64,000 nucleotides of DNA from Amycolatopsis thermoflava N1165. GTDB lineage: Bacteria; Actinomycetota; Actinomycetes; Mycobacteriales; Pseudonocardiaceae. Numbering within the stretch: the stretch's first letter is position 1; every line of letters starts with the position of its first letter. A program made the translations under genes and the position numbers. Positions 49,067-58,527 of the stretch are shown in pieces. Location of the stretch: positions 6,244,360-6,308,359 of the forward strand of contig NZ_KI421511.1 in NCBI RefSeq assembly GCF_000473265.1, in the 5' to 3' direction. The notes under the pieces were generated by a model that saw nothing but the letters and a program-made list of their open reading frames with translations, had not been told where the DNA came from and ran no database searches.

Positions 49067-49101
49067 TTCGTGCAAGGGCTCTGCCCTTGCACGAAGGGGA
49101 C
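49061..49101 (+). terminator. 19-bp hairpin overlapping the SRP RNA 3' end
   Basis: GTCCCCTTCGTGCAAGGGC (49061-49079) pairs perfectly with GCCCTTGCACGAAGGGGAC (49083-49101). Its left arm shares GTCC with the closing stem of the SRP RNA, so the two structures compete over those bases. Confidence 0.85.
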
Positions 49102-49197
49102 TACGTCCGCTGTGTCTTTCGGGGGGCGACCCCCCGGACCCCCACGGTGCGAGCTCCTCGGTCTGGCGGGCGCTGGGCGCGTTGGGGGCGGACCAGC

Positions 49198-49908
49198 TCA
49201 GGTTTTGGCCGTCAGGATTGGCTGGAAGAATCCGCTCTCCTCAGGCTCGTGCCATGTTGGGGTGGAGAAGCCTGTCGCTTGGAGGAAGTCCTGCAGTTCG
49301 GCTCGGGTGATCGCCCAGTACGTCGTTGTGTGGACCGTCGTCGTCAGGTCCGGGAACACCTGGAAGAGTTCGACGTCGTAATGGGTGCCGTCGGGGTGCC
49401 AGTGCCAGAGTTGGAAAGTGATCGTGCGGCCGTCCGGGGCTTCGTGCACTGATGGGCGCGTGGCGGCGGGGTGGGTGCGTCTGGCCTCGTCGTAGTCGCG
49501 GGTGCTCACGATCAGCCGGCCGCCTCGGCGGAGGACGCGGTGCATTTCGGTGAGCGCCCGGCGCACGTCCTCGGGCGTCAGCAGGTGCGGGAGTGAGTTG
49601 TCGGCGCACACCACCGCGTCGAACATCGCGTCCGGGAACGGCAGGGCACGCATGTCGGCGGCGGCGACCGGGATGCCGGTGACCCGCGCGAGCGCGGCGG
49701 GGCTGAGATCGGTGCCCGTCACCTCGTGGCCCTGCGCGGCGAGGCCAACGGCCTGGGTGCCGATGCCGCACGCGCAGTCCAGCACCCGCCGCGGGTGTCC
49801 GCCCAGCAGCCGGTGCAGTGCTTCGCCCTGACGGCGGACGCTCGACGGCCAGTCCGCGTAGATGCGGTGGTAGTCCGCGGCCAGCCGGTCGTAGAAGCGG
49901 CGGGTCAT
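49198..49908 (-). CDS. Class I SAM-dependent methyltransferase
   Basis: A 236-residue protein: MTRRFYDRLAADYHRIYADW opening, motif I VLDCACGIGTQAVGLAAQGH, VTGTDLSPAALARV, then FDAVVCADNSLPHLLTPEDV and VLRRGGRLIVSTRDYDEARR. Similar to glycine/sarcosine-type or UbiE-like small-molecule methyltransferases; acceptor unknown. Divergent from dnaX with 50 bp between starts. Confidence 0.88.
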   Translation of the reverse strand: MTRRFYDRLAADYHRIYADWPSSVRRQGEALHRLLGGHPRRVLDCACGIGTQAVGLAAQGHEVTGTDLSPAALARVTGIPVAAADMRALPFPDAMFDAVVCADNSLPHLLTPEDVRRALTEMHRVLRRGGRLIVSTRDYDEARRTHPAATRPSVHEAPDGRTITFQLWHWHPDGTHYDVELFQVFPDLTTTVHTTTYWAITRAELQDFLQATGFSTPTWHEPEESGFFQPILTAKT

Positions 49909-49958
49909 GCCCAGCAGGCTAGTCCGAGCTTGTCGGTGGCGGCCGGTACTCTCGCCTC

Positions 49959-52061
49959 GTGGCCCTGGCTCTCTACCGCAAGTACCGTCCGGCGACCTTC
50001 GCCGAGGTCGTCGGGCAGGAGCACGTCACCGAACCGCTGCGTGCCGCGCTGACCGCGGGCCGCATCAACCACGCGTACCTGTTCAGCGGGCCGCGCGGCT
50101 GCGGCAAGACGTCCAGCGCGCGCATCATGGCCCGCTCGCTGAACTGCGTCGAAGGCCCCACCCCGGACCCGTGCGGCAAGTGCGACTCGTGCCGCGCGCT
50201 GGCGCCGGAGGGGCCGGGCAGCATCGACGTCACCGAACTCGACGCGGCCAGCCACGGTGGTGTCGACGACGCCCGCGAGCTGCGTGACCGTGCCTTCTAC
50301 GCGCCCGCCGAGTCGCGGTACCGGGTGTTCATCATCGACGAGGCCCACATGGTCACGACGCAGGGCTTCAACGCCCTGCTGAAGATCGTCGAGGAGCCGC
50401 CGGAGCACCTGATCTTCATCTTCGCGACCACCGAACCGGACAAGGTGCTGCCCACCATCCGGTCGCGGACGCACCACTACCCGTTCCGGCTGATCCCGCC
50501 GAGCGCGATGCGCGACCTGCTGGAGCGCAACGTCGCGGCCGAGGGCATCCACGTCGACCCGGCCGTGTACCCGCTGGTGATCCGCGCGGGCGGTGGCTCG
50601 GCGCGCGACACGCAGTCGGTGCTGGACCAGCTGCTGGCCGGCGCGGGCCCGGACGGCGTGACCTACGACAGGGCCATCTCGCTGCTCGGCGTCACCGACT
50701 CGGCGCTGATCGACGACATGATCGACGGCCTCGCGGCGGACGACTCGGCGGCGGTGTTCGGCACGGTCGAGCGCCTGGTCGAGGCCGGGCACGAGCCGCG
50801 CCGCTTCGCGAGCGACCTGCTGGACCGGCTGCGTGACCTGGTGCTGCTGCGGTCGGTCCCGGACGCGGCGGCGCGCAACCTGGTGTCCGCGCCCGCGGAC
50901 GAGCTGGACCGCATGACGGCGCAGGCCGAGCGCGCCGGCCTGGCGACGCTGACCCGGTACGCCGAGATCGTGCACAACGGCCTGCTGGAGATGCGTGGCG
51001 CCACCGCGCCGCGGCTGCTGCTGGAACTGTTGTGCGCCCGCATGCTGCTGCCGTCGGCGTCGGAAAGCGAAGCGGCGGTGCTGCAGCGGTTGGAGCGCTT
51101 GGAGCGGCGGGTCACGGTGAGCGGCGGGGGAAGTCTGCCTGCCGCCGACGGGCAGGTCGCCGCTGCTGCACCCGAGCGGTTCCAGCGGCCGTCACAACGC
51201 GCGGCGGCCCCGGCGGCTGCCGCGCCGTCGCGGCCGGCGGCCGAGGCTGCTGCGCGTCCGGCGCCGGAAGCGCCCGCCCGCCGGGCCACCGAGCCGACCG
51301 CCGCGCCGGAGCAGAGCCCCGCGGCTGTGCGCCCGGCTCTGGCTCCGGCGGAGGCGCGTCCTGTGGAGTCGCGGCCGGCGGCGGTGGCGCGTCCTGCGGC
51401 GCCGGAGGCGCCGGTGCGCCGCCCCACCGAGCCCGCGGTCCCTGACGAGGCCCCCGCCGAGGCGCCCGCGCCGGGCGGCATCGACGCGGCCGCGATCCGC
51501 CGGGTCTGGCCGGACCTGCTGGCCGCCATCCGCAAGACGAGCCGCAGCACCGAGGCGATGATGATCAATGCCACGGTGCAGAGCGTCGAGGGGTCGGTGG
51601 TCGTGCTGGCGCACAGCGCGGAGCCCCTCGCGCGGCGGTTGTCGGAGCCGCGCAACGCGGACTTCATCGCCGGCGCGCTGCACGAGGTGCTCGGCGGAAC
51701 GTGGCAGGTGCGGTGCGTGCACGGCGGTGGCGGTGGAGGAGGTTCGGCCCGCCGCGACGGTCCGAGCCCGCGCCCGAACCCGCCCACCCGGGAGGCCCCG
51801 CAGCAGCAACAGCGAACCTTCCAGCGCCCGACGCCGGCGGCCAGCCCGGCCCCGCCGCCCGAGCCCGCGCCGAGGGCGCCGCAGCCACCCCCGGAGCCCG
51901 CGGACGACATCCCCCTCCCGCCCGAGCCGGACGACGAGGAATCGATGATGGCCGAATCGGGCGGCCCGGTGCCGGACGCGATGCCCGCGCCGCAGAACGA
52001 CCCGGAGGAACTGGCGCGCCGCCTGCTGGCCGAACACCTGGGCGCGCAGCCGATCGACTGA
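49959..52061 (+). CDS. dnaX: DNA polymerase III subunit gamma/tau
   Basis: A 700-residue clamp-loader ATPase. MALALYRKYRPATFAEVVGQ, Walker A LFSGPRGCGKTSSARIMARS, four-Cys zinc module (LNC ... CGKCDSC), Walker B VFIIDEAHMVTTQGFNALLK and sensor TTEPDKVLPTIRSR are canonical. The C-terminal 350 residues include a long Pro/Ala-rich linker and a tau domain (WPDLLAAIRKTSRSTEAMMI). GTG start preceded by TACTCT six bases upstream, suggesting a leaderless mRNA. The dnaX - amidase (inverted) - ybaB - recR order equals that of Mycobacterium tuberculosis. Confidence 0.96.
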   Translation: MALALYRKYRPATFAEVVGQEHVTEPLRAALTAGRINHAYLFSGPRGCGKTSSARIMARSLNCVEGPTPDPCGKCDSCRALAPEGPGSIDVTELDAASHGGVDDARELRDRAFYAPAESRYRVFIIDEAHMVTTQGFNALLKIVEEPPEHLIFIFATTEPDKVLPTIRSRTHHYPFRLIPPSAMRDLLERNVAAEGIHVDPAVYPLVIRAGGGSARDTQSVLDQLLAGAGPDGVTYDRAISLLGVTDSALIDDMIDGLAADDSAAVFGTVERLVEAGHEPRRFASDLLDRLRDLVLLRSVPDAAARNLVSAPADELDRMTAQAERAGLATLTRYAEIVHNGLLEMRGATAPRLLLELLCARMLLPSASESEAAVLQRLERLERRVTVSGGGSLPAADGQVAAAAPERFQRPSQRAAAPAAAAPSRPAAEAAARPAPEAPARRATEPTAAPEQSPAAVRPALAPAEARPVESRPAAVARPAAPEAPVRRPTEPAVPDEAPAEAPAPGGIDAAAIRRVWPDLLAAIRKTSRSTEAMMINATVQSVEGSVVVLAHSAEPLARRLSEPRNADFIAGALHEVLGGTWQVRCVHGGGGGGGSARRDGPSPRPNPPTREAPQQQQRTFQRPTPAASPAPPPEPAPRAPQPPPEPADDIPLPPEPDDEESMMAESGGPVPDAMPAPQNDPEELARRLLAEHLGAQPID

Positions 52062-52239
52062 CCCGCGCCCAGCGCGTTCAAAACGGAAGCCGGTGGCGGC
52101 CGCGCTCGCCTGGCGCGGGCGGCTCGGCGGAGCCAGTGGCCCAACGGAGTGGGGCGTGCGGGAGCCGCGCGTGGCGGCGGCCCCGGAAAGACCTGTTGAC
52201 GAGTACTGTGCGCGCGCCTGATCAACCAACCCGCGCCCC

Positions 52240-52302
52240 GCGAGCGTGGGACTCGCGCCTGCGAGCGTGGGACCCGCGCCCGCGAAGGTGGGCCTCGCGC
52301 TG
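52240..52302. repeat. 21-bp tandem repeat, three units
   Basis: GCGAGCGTGGGACTCGCGCCT, GCGAGCGTGGGACCCGCGCCC and GCGAAGGTGGGCCTCGCGCTG follow each other exactly from 52240. They lie in the gap between the convergent dnaX and amidase genes. Confidence 0.75.
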
Positions 52303-52306
52303 GGGC

Positions 52307-53113
52307 TTAGAAACTCGCGTGCTCCCGCAGGAACGCAACCACCCCGGCGGCGATCGCCGAGGCGTAGCGTTGCCGTCCGTCCACACTGGACATAACCGCG
52401 GCCTCTCCGGCGTTGCGCATGTTCCCGCACTCCACCAGGACCGCCGGGCGTTCCGAAAGGTTCAGGCCGGCCAGATCGTCCCGGGGGGCCAGGCCGTCCG
52501 AACCCAGGTAGTCGGACAACGGGAACCCACCGGCGAGCAGCCCCGACCGCATCGCCTCGGCCAGCTCCACCGACGGCGCGCCCTGCGCCGCGTTCAGCGG
52601 GGGTGCCGAGTACGCCACGTGGAAGCCCCTGGCGCCGGCCGCCGTCGCGCCGTCCGCGTGGATCGACACCACCGCCGCCGCGCCGGCTCGGTTTCCGATC
52701 GCCGCGCGTTCGTCCACACACGGGCCCACCCCGGAGTCGTCCGCGCGCGTGTAGACCACCCGCACCCCTTGCGCCGCCAACAGTGAACCCACTCGCTGCG
52801 CCACATCCCAGTTGAACGCGTGCTCCGCGTACCCCCGGTCCGTCGCGGTGCCCGTCGTGTTGCACGGCTTCGTCTTGCCGCGTCCGGCGGGCACCGGCGC
52901 GCCGATCACGTCCGGCCGCCGCGCGTTGCCGCCGTTGTGCCCGGGGTCCAGCACCACCGTCAGCGGCTCCCGCGCCACCGACGAGGCAACCGACGACGGT
53001 GCGGGAGCCGAAGACACCCGGGCCACCTCGGACGGAACAGGCGGCGACGAGCACCCGGCGACCAGGAACACCCCGCTCAACACCAACCCCACGAGACTGC
53101 GCACGGCGAACAC
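52307..53113 (-). CDS. Lipoprotein N-acetylmuramoyl-L-alanine amidase (Amidase_3)
   Basis: A 268-residue lipoprotein: [20 protein letters not shown] holds the lipobox. The zinc amidase domain shows [18 protein letters not shown] (first His), [20 protein letters not shown] (third His) and [15 protein letters not shown] (catalytic Glu). It cleaves the stem peptide from MurNAc in the wall. It is the counterpart of M. tuberculosis Rv3717 (Ami1), which has the same position and orientation between dnaX and ybaB. Start uncertain between GTG 53113 and GTG 53104. Confidence 0.9.
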   Translation of the reverse strand: MFAVRSLVGLVLSGVFLVAGCSSPPVPSEVARVSSAPAPSSVASSVAREPLTVVLDPGHNGGNARRPDVIGAPVPAGRGKTKPCNTTGTATDRGYAEHAFNWDVAQRVGSLLAAQGVRVVYTRADDSGVGPCVDERAAIGNRAGAAAVVSIHADGATAAGARGFHVAYSAPPLNAAQGAPSVELAEAMRSGLLAGGFPLSDYLGSDGLAPRDDLAGLNLSERPAVLVECGNMRNAGEAAVMSSVDGRQRYASAIAAGVVAFLREHASF

Positions 53114-53173
53114 GGTGCCACAGCCGTGCGAGCTACGCTGGGACCCACAGGACAGCACGACGAAACGGGGATC

Positions 53174-53542
53174 ATGGTGCAACCCGGCGGTGGAATGCCC
53201 GACATGCAGGCCATCCTGCAGCAGGCGCAGCAGATGCAGCAGCAGCTCGTCGCCGCGCAGGAGGAGCTCGCCCGCACCGAGGTGACCGGCACGTCCGGCG
53301 GTGGCCTGGTCAAGGCGACCGTCACCGGCGGCATGGAGCTGAAGTCCCTGCAGATCGACCCGAAGGCGGTCGACCCGGAGGACACCGAGACGCTCGCCGA
53401 CCTGGTGGTCGCCGCGGTGCGGGACGCGATGAGCAGCGCCCAGAAGCTCACCGAGGAGAAGCTCGGCCCGGTCGCCGGCGCCCTCGGCGGTGGCGGCAGC
53501 ATGCCCGACCTCGGCGGACTCGGTCTGCCCGGCCTGAAGTAG
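53174..53542 (+). CDS. YbaB/EbfC nucleoid-associated protein
   Basis: A 122-residue protein: [20 protein letters not shown] (helical dimer arm), [40 protein letters not shown]. It binds DNA as a tweezer-like dimer. The C-terminus is Gly-rich. It lies 9 bp before recR, the usual bacterial neighbour. Confidence 0.94.
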   Translation: MVQPGGGMPDMQAILQQAQQMQQQLVAAQEELARTEVTGTSGGGLVKATVTGGMELKSLQIDPKAVDPEDTETLADLVVAAVRDAMSSAQKLTEEKLGPVAGALGGGGSMPDLGGLGLPGLK

Positions 53543-53551
53543 CAGGCCCCG

Positions 53552-54148
53552 TTGTACGAAGGCGTAGTCCAGGACCTGATCGACGAGCTGGGACACCTGC
53601 CCGGCATCGGTCCGAAGAGCGCGCAGCGGATCGCGTTCCACCTGCTCGCCGCCGACCCGGCCGACATCGCCCGGCTGCAGGACGTGCTCGGCAAGGTCCG
53701 GGAGGGTGTGCAGTTCTGCGAGATCTGCGGCAACGTCTCCGAACAGCAGCAGTGCCGCATCTGCCGGGACGCCCGGCGCGACACGTCGCTGATCTGCGTG
53801 GTCGAGGAACCGAAGGACGTGCTCGCCGTCGAGCGCACCCGCGAGTTCAAGGGCCGCTATCACGTGCTGGGCGGCGCGCTCGACCCGCTGTCCGGCATCG
53901 GCCCCGACCAGCTGCGCATCCGCGAGCTGCTGGCCAGGCTCGGCGCGGAACAGGTCACCGAGGTGATCATCGCGACCGACCCGAACACCGAGGGCGAGGC
54001 CACCGCGACCTACCTGGTGCGGATGCTGCGGGACTTCCCCGGCCTGACCGTCACCCGGCTCGCGTCCGGTCTGCCGATGGGCGGCGACCTCGAGTTCGCC
54101 GACGAGCTCACCCTCGGCCGGGCCCTCTCCGGCCGCCGCGCCCTTTGA
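53552..54148 (+). CDS. recR: Recombination mediator RecR
   Basis: A 198-residue protein from TTG 53552. HhH motif [20 protein letters not shown], zinc finger [19 protein letters not shown], and Toprim domain [34 protein letters not shown] are all intact. RecR with RecO loads RecA at gaps. The TTG start is supported by family length. Confidence 0.96.
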   Translation: MYEGVVQDLIDELGHLPGIGPKSAQRIAFHLLAADPADIARLQDVLGKVREGVQFCEICGNVSEQQQCRICRDARRDTSLICVVEEPKDVLAVERTREFKGRYHVLGGALDPLSGIGPDQLRIRELLARLGAEQVTEVIIATDPNTEGEATATYLVRMLRDFPGLTVTRLASGLPMGGDLEFADELTLGRALSGRRAL

Positions 54149-54720
54149 CACTGGTCGACGACGTGCTGGCCGGCCCGCCCCGCTGCGGGCGGGTCCGGCT
54201 GGTCGCCGTCGACGGCCCGTCCGGCGCGGGCAAGACCACCTTCGCGGCGGAACTCGCCGCGGACTTCCGGGCACGCGGCGCGGCGACCGCTGTCGTCGCC
54301 ACCGACCACTACGCGACGTGGGACGACCCGGTCGCCTGGTGGCCGCGGCTCGTCTCCGAGGTCCTCGACCCCCTCGCCGCGGGCCGCCCGGCCGTCTACC
54401 GCCCGCTGGACTGGACCACCGGCGAGCCGCGGCCAGGGCCGGTCCGCACGGTTCACCCGGTCGACGTAGTCGTGCTGGAAGGGGTGTCCGCCGGCCGCGC
54501 CTCGATCCGGCCCCGCCTGTCCGCGCTGTGCTGGGTCGCGGGCCCGGACGCCGAAACTCGGCTCGAACGGGCAGTCTCCAGGGACGGCGAGGGCATTCGC
54601 GGCCCGCTGACCGCGTGGCAGAAGTTCGAATGTGGTTGGTTCGCCGTTGACCTTACCCACCAGTACGTACACCCGAACGGCCTAATACTTTCGTCCGATC
54701 TTACGCAGGGTGAGCACTGA
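54145..54720 (+). CDS. P-loop uridine-kinase-like protein
   Basis: A 191-residue kinase-like protein. Walker [21 protein letters not shown] and the Walker-B-like [10 protein letters not shown] fit the uridine kinase/phosphoribulokinase group, as does [23 protein letters not shown] 54145 overlaps the recR stop by 4 bp, so it is coupled to recR. Substrate unproven; proteins like this are common beside recR in actinobacteria. Confidence 0.8.
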   Translation: MTLVDDVLAGPPRCGRVRLVAVDGPSGAGKTTFAAELAADFRARGAATAVVATDHYATWDDPVAWWPRLVSEVLDPLAAGRPAVYRPLDWTTGEPRPGPVRTVHPVDVVVLEGVSAGRASIRPRLSALCWVAGPDAETRLERAVSRDGEGIRGPLTAWQKFECGWFAVDLTHQYVHPNGLILSSDLTQGEH

Positions 54721-54858
54721 ACGTAACGCTGTGAGCCGAATGTGTTCGTGCGTCCGGTTTGACGTAGCGCGATCGTAACCTCACGCACTTAACGAATTCC
54801 CAACATGCGGACTAGGGTCGTCGATCACGTACCCGAACATTCTCCTAGGAGTGCCACC

Positions 54859-56523
54859 ATGCTCCCAACGCGGGCAGTTGGGTTGCGCCGCATCGCCCTG
54901 ATCGGGCTTGCCGGCGCCCTCGCGGTCACGACGGCCGCTTGCGCTTCCGAGCGCGGCTCGGGCGACAGCGCCAGCGACACCTTCATCTTCGGCGCGGCCG
55001 GCGCCCCGAAGAACTTCGATCCGATCTTCAACGACGACGGCGAGAGTTTCCGCCCCGCCCGCCAGATGTTCGACACCCTGGTCACCTACAAGCCGGGCAC
55101 CACCGAGCTGGAGGGCGGCCTGGCCACCGCGTGGACGCCGAGCAACGGCAACACCACCTGGACCTTCACGTTGCGCGAGGGCGTCAAGTTCCACGACGGC
55201 ACCCCGTTCAACGCCGCGGCGGTCTGCTTCAACTTCGACCGCTGGTACAACATGAAGGGCGCCGCCGCCCAGAGCCAGATGATCTACTACGGCGACGTCT
55301 TCGAGGGCTTCGCGCAGAACGAAGGCGACATCAGCGGCGACCCGGTCTACAAGAGCTGCGAGGCCAAGGACGAGACCACCGCCGTCCTCAACCTCAACAA
55401 GGCCAAGGGCGCGTTCCCGGACGCGTTCGGCCTGACCTCGCTGTCGATGTCGAGCCCGGACGCGCTGAAGAAGTACGACGCCGACAACGTGACGCAGAGC
55501 GGTGAGGCGTTCACCTACCCGGCGTACGCCACCGACCACCCGACGGGCACCGGGCCGTACAAGTTCGAGAGCTTCGACAAGGCCAACAACACCATCACCC
55601 TGGTCCGCAACGAGGACTACTGGGGTGAGAAGGCCAAGACCGCCAGGCTGATCTTCAAGATCATCCCGGACGAGAACGCCCGCAAGCAGGAGCTGGCGGC
55701 CGGCACCATCGACGGCTACGACTTCCCGAGCCCGGCGGACTACAACTCGCTCAAGCAGGCAGGCGACCAGGTCCTGATCCGGCCCGCGTTCAACATCCTG
55801 TACCTGGGCATCAACCAGAAGAACAACCCGAAGCTGCAGGACGTGCGGGTCCGCCAGGCGATCGAGTACGCCATCAACAAGGACCAGCTGGTCAGGAACC
55901 GGCTCCCGCAGGGCGCCTACGCGCAGGACCAGTTCCTGCCGAACAACGTGCCCGGCTACACCAACGCGGTGGCCAAGTACAGCTACAACCCGGACACCGC
56001 CAGGCAGCTGCTGGCCCAGGCGGGTGCGTCCGACCTGACGCTGAACTTCTACGTCCCGACCGAGGTCACCCGGCCCTACATGCCGAACCCGGTGGACATC
56101 GCCGCCGCGATCACCGACGACCTCAAGGCCGTCGGTATCAAGGTCAACGTGGTCCAGGAGCCGTGGAACGGCGGGTACAAGGACTCCGTGCAGAAGGCGG
56201 GCAAGCAGGACCTGCACCTGCTCGGCTGGACCGGTGACTACGCCGACGCGGGCAACTTCGTCGGCACGTTCTTCGGGCGCCCGAAGGCCGAGTTCGGCTT
56301 CGACAACCCGCAGATCTTCGACGCGCTGTCCACTGCGGACGCGCAGACGACCCCGGACGCCAAGAAGGCGGCCTACGAGAACGCCAGCGTGCTGATCTCG
56401 CAGTACGTCCCCGCGGTTCCGCTGTCGTCGTCGCCTCCGGGGATCGTGGTCCGGTCCGACGTCCAGGGCCTGATCCCGACCCCGCTGACCGACGAGCGCT
56501 TCTACACGGTCACCAAGGGCTGA
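54859..56523 (+). CDS. ABC transporter substrate-binding lipoprotein (SBP family 5)
   Basis: A 554-residue exported lipoprotein: RRIALIGLAGALAVTTAACA with lipobox TAAC (Cys28). The SBP_bac_5 body includes PKNFDPIFNDDGESFRPARQ, TTWTFTLREGVKFHDGTPFN and VRQAIEYAINKDQLVRNRLP. It captures peptides, nickel or other solutes for the DppBCDF-like pore encoded downstream. AGGAG precedes the ATG. A hairpin between it and the permease allows higher expression of this component. Confidence 0.93.
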   Translation: MLPTRAVGLRRIALIGLAGALAVTTAACASERGSGDSASDTFIFGAAGAPKNFDPIFNDDGESFRPARQMFDTLVTYKPGTTELEGGLATAWTPSNGNTTWTFTLREGVKFHDGTPFNAAAVCFNFDRWYNMKGAAAQSQMIYYGDVFEGFAQNEGDISGDPVYKSCEAKDETTAVLNLNKAKGAFPDAFGLTSLSMSSPDALKKYDADNVTQSGEAFTYPAYATDHPTGTGPYKFESFDKANNTITLVRNEDYWGEKAKTARLIFKIIPDENARKQELAAGTIDGYDFPSPADYNSLKQAGDQVLIRPAFNILYLGINQKNNPKLQDVRVRQAIEYAINKDQLVRNRLPQGAYAQDQFLPNNVPGYTNAVAKYSYNPDTARQLLAQAGASDLTLNFYVPTEVTRPYMPNPVDIAAAITDDLKAVGIKVNVVQEPWNGGYKDSVQKAGKQDLHLLGWTGDYADAGNFVGTFFGRPKAEFGFDNPQIFDALSTADAQTTPDAKKAAYENASVLISQYVPAVPLSSSPPGIVVRSDVQGLIPTPLTDERFYTVTKG

Positions 56524-56537
56524 GTTCCGCTACCGAG

Positions 56538-56570
56538 GGCGGGAAAGCGTGCCCGGCACGCTTTCCCGCC
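56538..56570 (+). terminator. Intra-operon hairpin
   Basis: GGCGGGAAAGCGTG (56538-56551) pairs with CACGCTTTCCCGCC (56557-56570). No T run. It lies 25 bp before the permease start and probably acts as a partial terminator or 3' stabiliser of the binding-protein mRNA. Confidence 0.7.
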
Positions 56571-56595
56571 TTGGTGCGGATTCCGAGGCACTCAC

Positions 56596-57600
56596 ATGCT
56601 CCGATTCCTGACCCGTCGGCTGCTGCAAGCGATCCCGACGCTCCTCGTGCTCTCCATCCTGGTCTTCGCCTGGCTCCGCCTGCTGCCCGGTGGCCCCGCC
56701 ACCGCGCTGCTCGGCGACAAGGCGACGCCGGAGAAGATCGCGTCGCTGAACTCGGTGCTCGGGCTGGATCAACCGATCTTCGTCCAGTACTTCAAGTTCC
56801 TCGGCCGCGTCCTCACCGGTGACTTCGGTGCTTCCCTGATCAGCGGCGACAGCGTGCTCGCCGAGATCGGGCGCGCCTTCCCCGCCACCATCGAACTCGC
56901 GATCGCGGCGCTGGTCCTCGCGGTCGGCTTCGGCATCCCGATGGGGTACCTGGCCGCCCGTCACCGGGGCAGGCTCCTGGACAACGCCACCGTGCTGACC
57001 ACCCTGGTCGGCGTCGCGGTGCCGGTGTTCTTCTTCGGCGTGCTGCTCAAGTACGTGTTCGCGCAGAAGCTGGGCATCCTGCCGCCGTCCGGGCGTCAGG
57101 ACGTCACGATCGACGCCACCCACATCACCGGGTTCTTCACGCTGGACGGCCTGCTCACCGGCGAGCTGGACGCGACGTGGGACGCGATCAAGCACCTGAT
57201 CCTGCCCGCGGTCGCGCTGGCCAGCATCCCGTTCGCGGTGATCGTGCGAATCACCCGCGCCTCGGTGCTGGACGTGCAGCAGGAGGACTTCGTGCGCACC
57301 GCGGAGTCGAAGGGCCTGACCACGACGACGATCCGCCAGCGGCACGTGCTGCGCAACGCCTTGCTGCCGGTGTCGACGACGATCGGCCTGCAGACCGGCC
57401 TGCTGCTCGCCGGGGCCGTGCTCACCGAGAAGGTGTTCAACTGGAACGGGCTCGGATCCCTGCTGGCGCAGGGCATCGAGCGCCGCGACTACCCGCGGCT
57501 GCAGGCGTTGCTGCTGCTGGCCGCCCTGGTGTACGTCGTCGTCAACATCCTGGTGGACATCTCCTACGCCATCATCGATCCGAGGGTGCGGGTGCGATGA
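56596..57600 (+). CDS. ABC transporter permease, DppB-like
   Basis: A 334-residue permease of the oligopeptide family. LRFLTRRLLQAIPTLLVLSI and LLPGGPATALLGDKATPEKI are the standard N-terminus; six helices follow. The coupling loop RITRASVLDVQQEDFVRTAE and SKGLTTTTIRQRHVLRNALL matches the EAA motif of DppB/OppB. Overlaps the next permease by 4 bp (ATGA). Confidence 0.94.
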   Translation: MLRFLTRRLLQAIPTLLVLSILVFAWLRLLPGGPATALLGDKATPEKIASLNSVLGLDQPIFVQYFKFLGRVLTGDFGASLISGDSVLAEIGRAFPATIELAIAALVLAVGFGIPMGYLAARHRGRLLDNATVLTTLVGVAVPVFFFGVLLKYVFAQKLGILPPSGRQDVTIDATHITGFFTLDGLLTGELDATWDAIKHLILPAVALASIPFAVIVRITRASVLDVQQEDFVRTAESKGLTTTTIRQRHVLRNALLPVSTTIGLQTGLLLAGAVLTEKVFNWNGLGSLLAQGIERRDYPRLQALLLLAALVYVVVNILVDISYAIIDPRVRVR

Positions 57601-58523
57601 CGTCCATGTTGCGGCGCAAGGCCGAACGCATCGACGACCTTGCCGAGTCCGGCGGCACCAGCCTCGCGGCGGACGCGGTCCGGCGGATGCTGCGCAACCC
57701 GGTGGCGATCACCGGCGCGGTCATCACGGTGCTGTTCGTGCTGCTGGCGATCCTGGCCCCGTTCCTGGCGCCGAAGAACCCCTACATCCCCTACGACGAG
57801 CTGCGTGTGAACCTGCGGCCGGACTTCATCCCCGGCCCGATGGACGGGTTCGTGCTCGGCAGCGACCACCGCGGGTACGACTTCTTCTCCCGCCTGCTGG
57901 TCGGCGCGCAGCAGACGCTGATCGTCGGTGTCGTCGCCACCCTGATCGGGCTGGTGGTCGGCATGATCGTCGGCGGTCTGGCCGGCGCGCTGGGCGGCTG
58001 GGTGGACACGCTGCTGATGCGGTTCACCGACATCCTGCTCGCGATCCCCTCCCTGCTGCTGGCGATCTCGGTGGCCGCGCTGTTCTCGCAAGGGACACAG
58101 TGGACGGTCATCATCGCGGTGGCGGTGGTGAGCGTGCCGGTGTTCGCGCGTCTGCTGCGCGGCGCGATGCTCTCGCAGAGATCGAGCGACCACGTGCTCG
58201 CGGCGACCGCGCTGGGCGTGCGGCGCAGCACGATCGTGTTCCGGCACATGCTGCCGAACTCGCTCGGGCCGGTGGTCGTGCAGGCGACGCTGACGCTGGC
58301 GACGTCGATCATCGACGTGGCGGCGCTGTCGTTCCTCGGCCTCGGCGACAACGATCCCAGCCGCGCCGAGTGGGGGCTGATGCTGGCACAGGCCCAGACC
58401 CTGCTGGACGTCAAGCCGAGCCTGGCGTTCTACCCGGCCATCGCGATCGTCGTGGTGGCGCTGGGGTTCACGCTGCTCGGCGAGTCGCTGCGCGAGGCGC
58501 TCGACCCGAAGAACAGGCGGTAG
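57597..58523 (+). CDS. ABC transporter permease, DppC-like
   Basis: A 308-residue permease. After a cytosolic N-terminus, VAITGAVITVLFVLLAILAP is the first helix; MDGFVLGSDHRGYDFFSRLL is the family hallmark (GTDxxGRD type). The EAA loop reads LAATALGVRRSTIVFRHMLP. It pairs with the DppB-like subunit as the membrane channel. Confidence 0.94.
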   Translation: MTSMLRRKAERIDDLAESGGTSLAADAVRRMLRNPVAITGAVITVLFVLLAILAPFLAPKNPYIPYDELRVNLRPDFIPGPMDGFVLGSDHRGYDFFSRLLVGAQQTLIVGVVATLIGLVVGMIVGGLAGALGGWVDTLLMRFTDILLAIPSLLLAISVAALFSQGTQWTVIIAVAVVSVPVFARLLRGAMLSQRSSDHVLAATALGVRRSTIVFRHMLPNSLGPVVVQATLTLATSIIDVAALSFLGLGDNDPSRAEWGLMLAQAQTLLDVKPSLAFYPAIAIVVVALGFTLLGESLREALDPKNRR

Positions 58524-58527
58524 CGCG

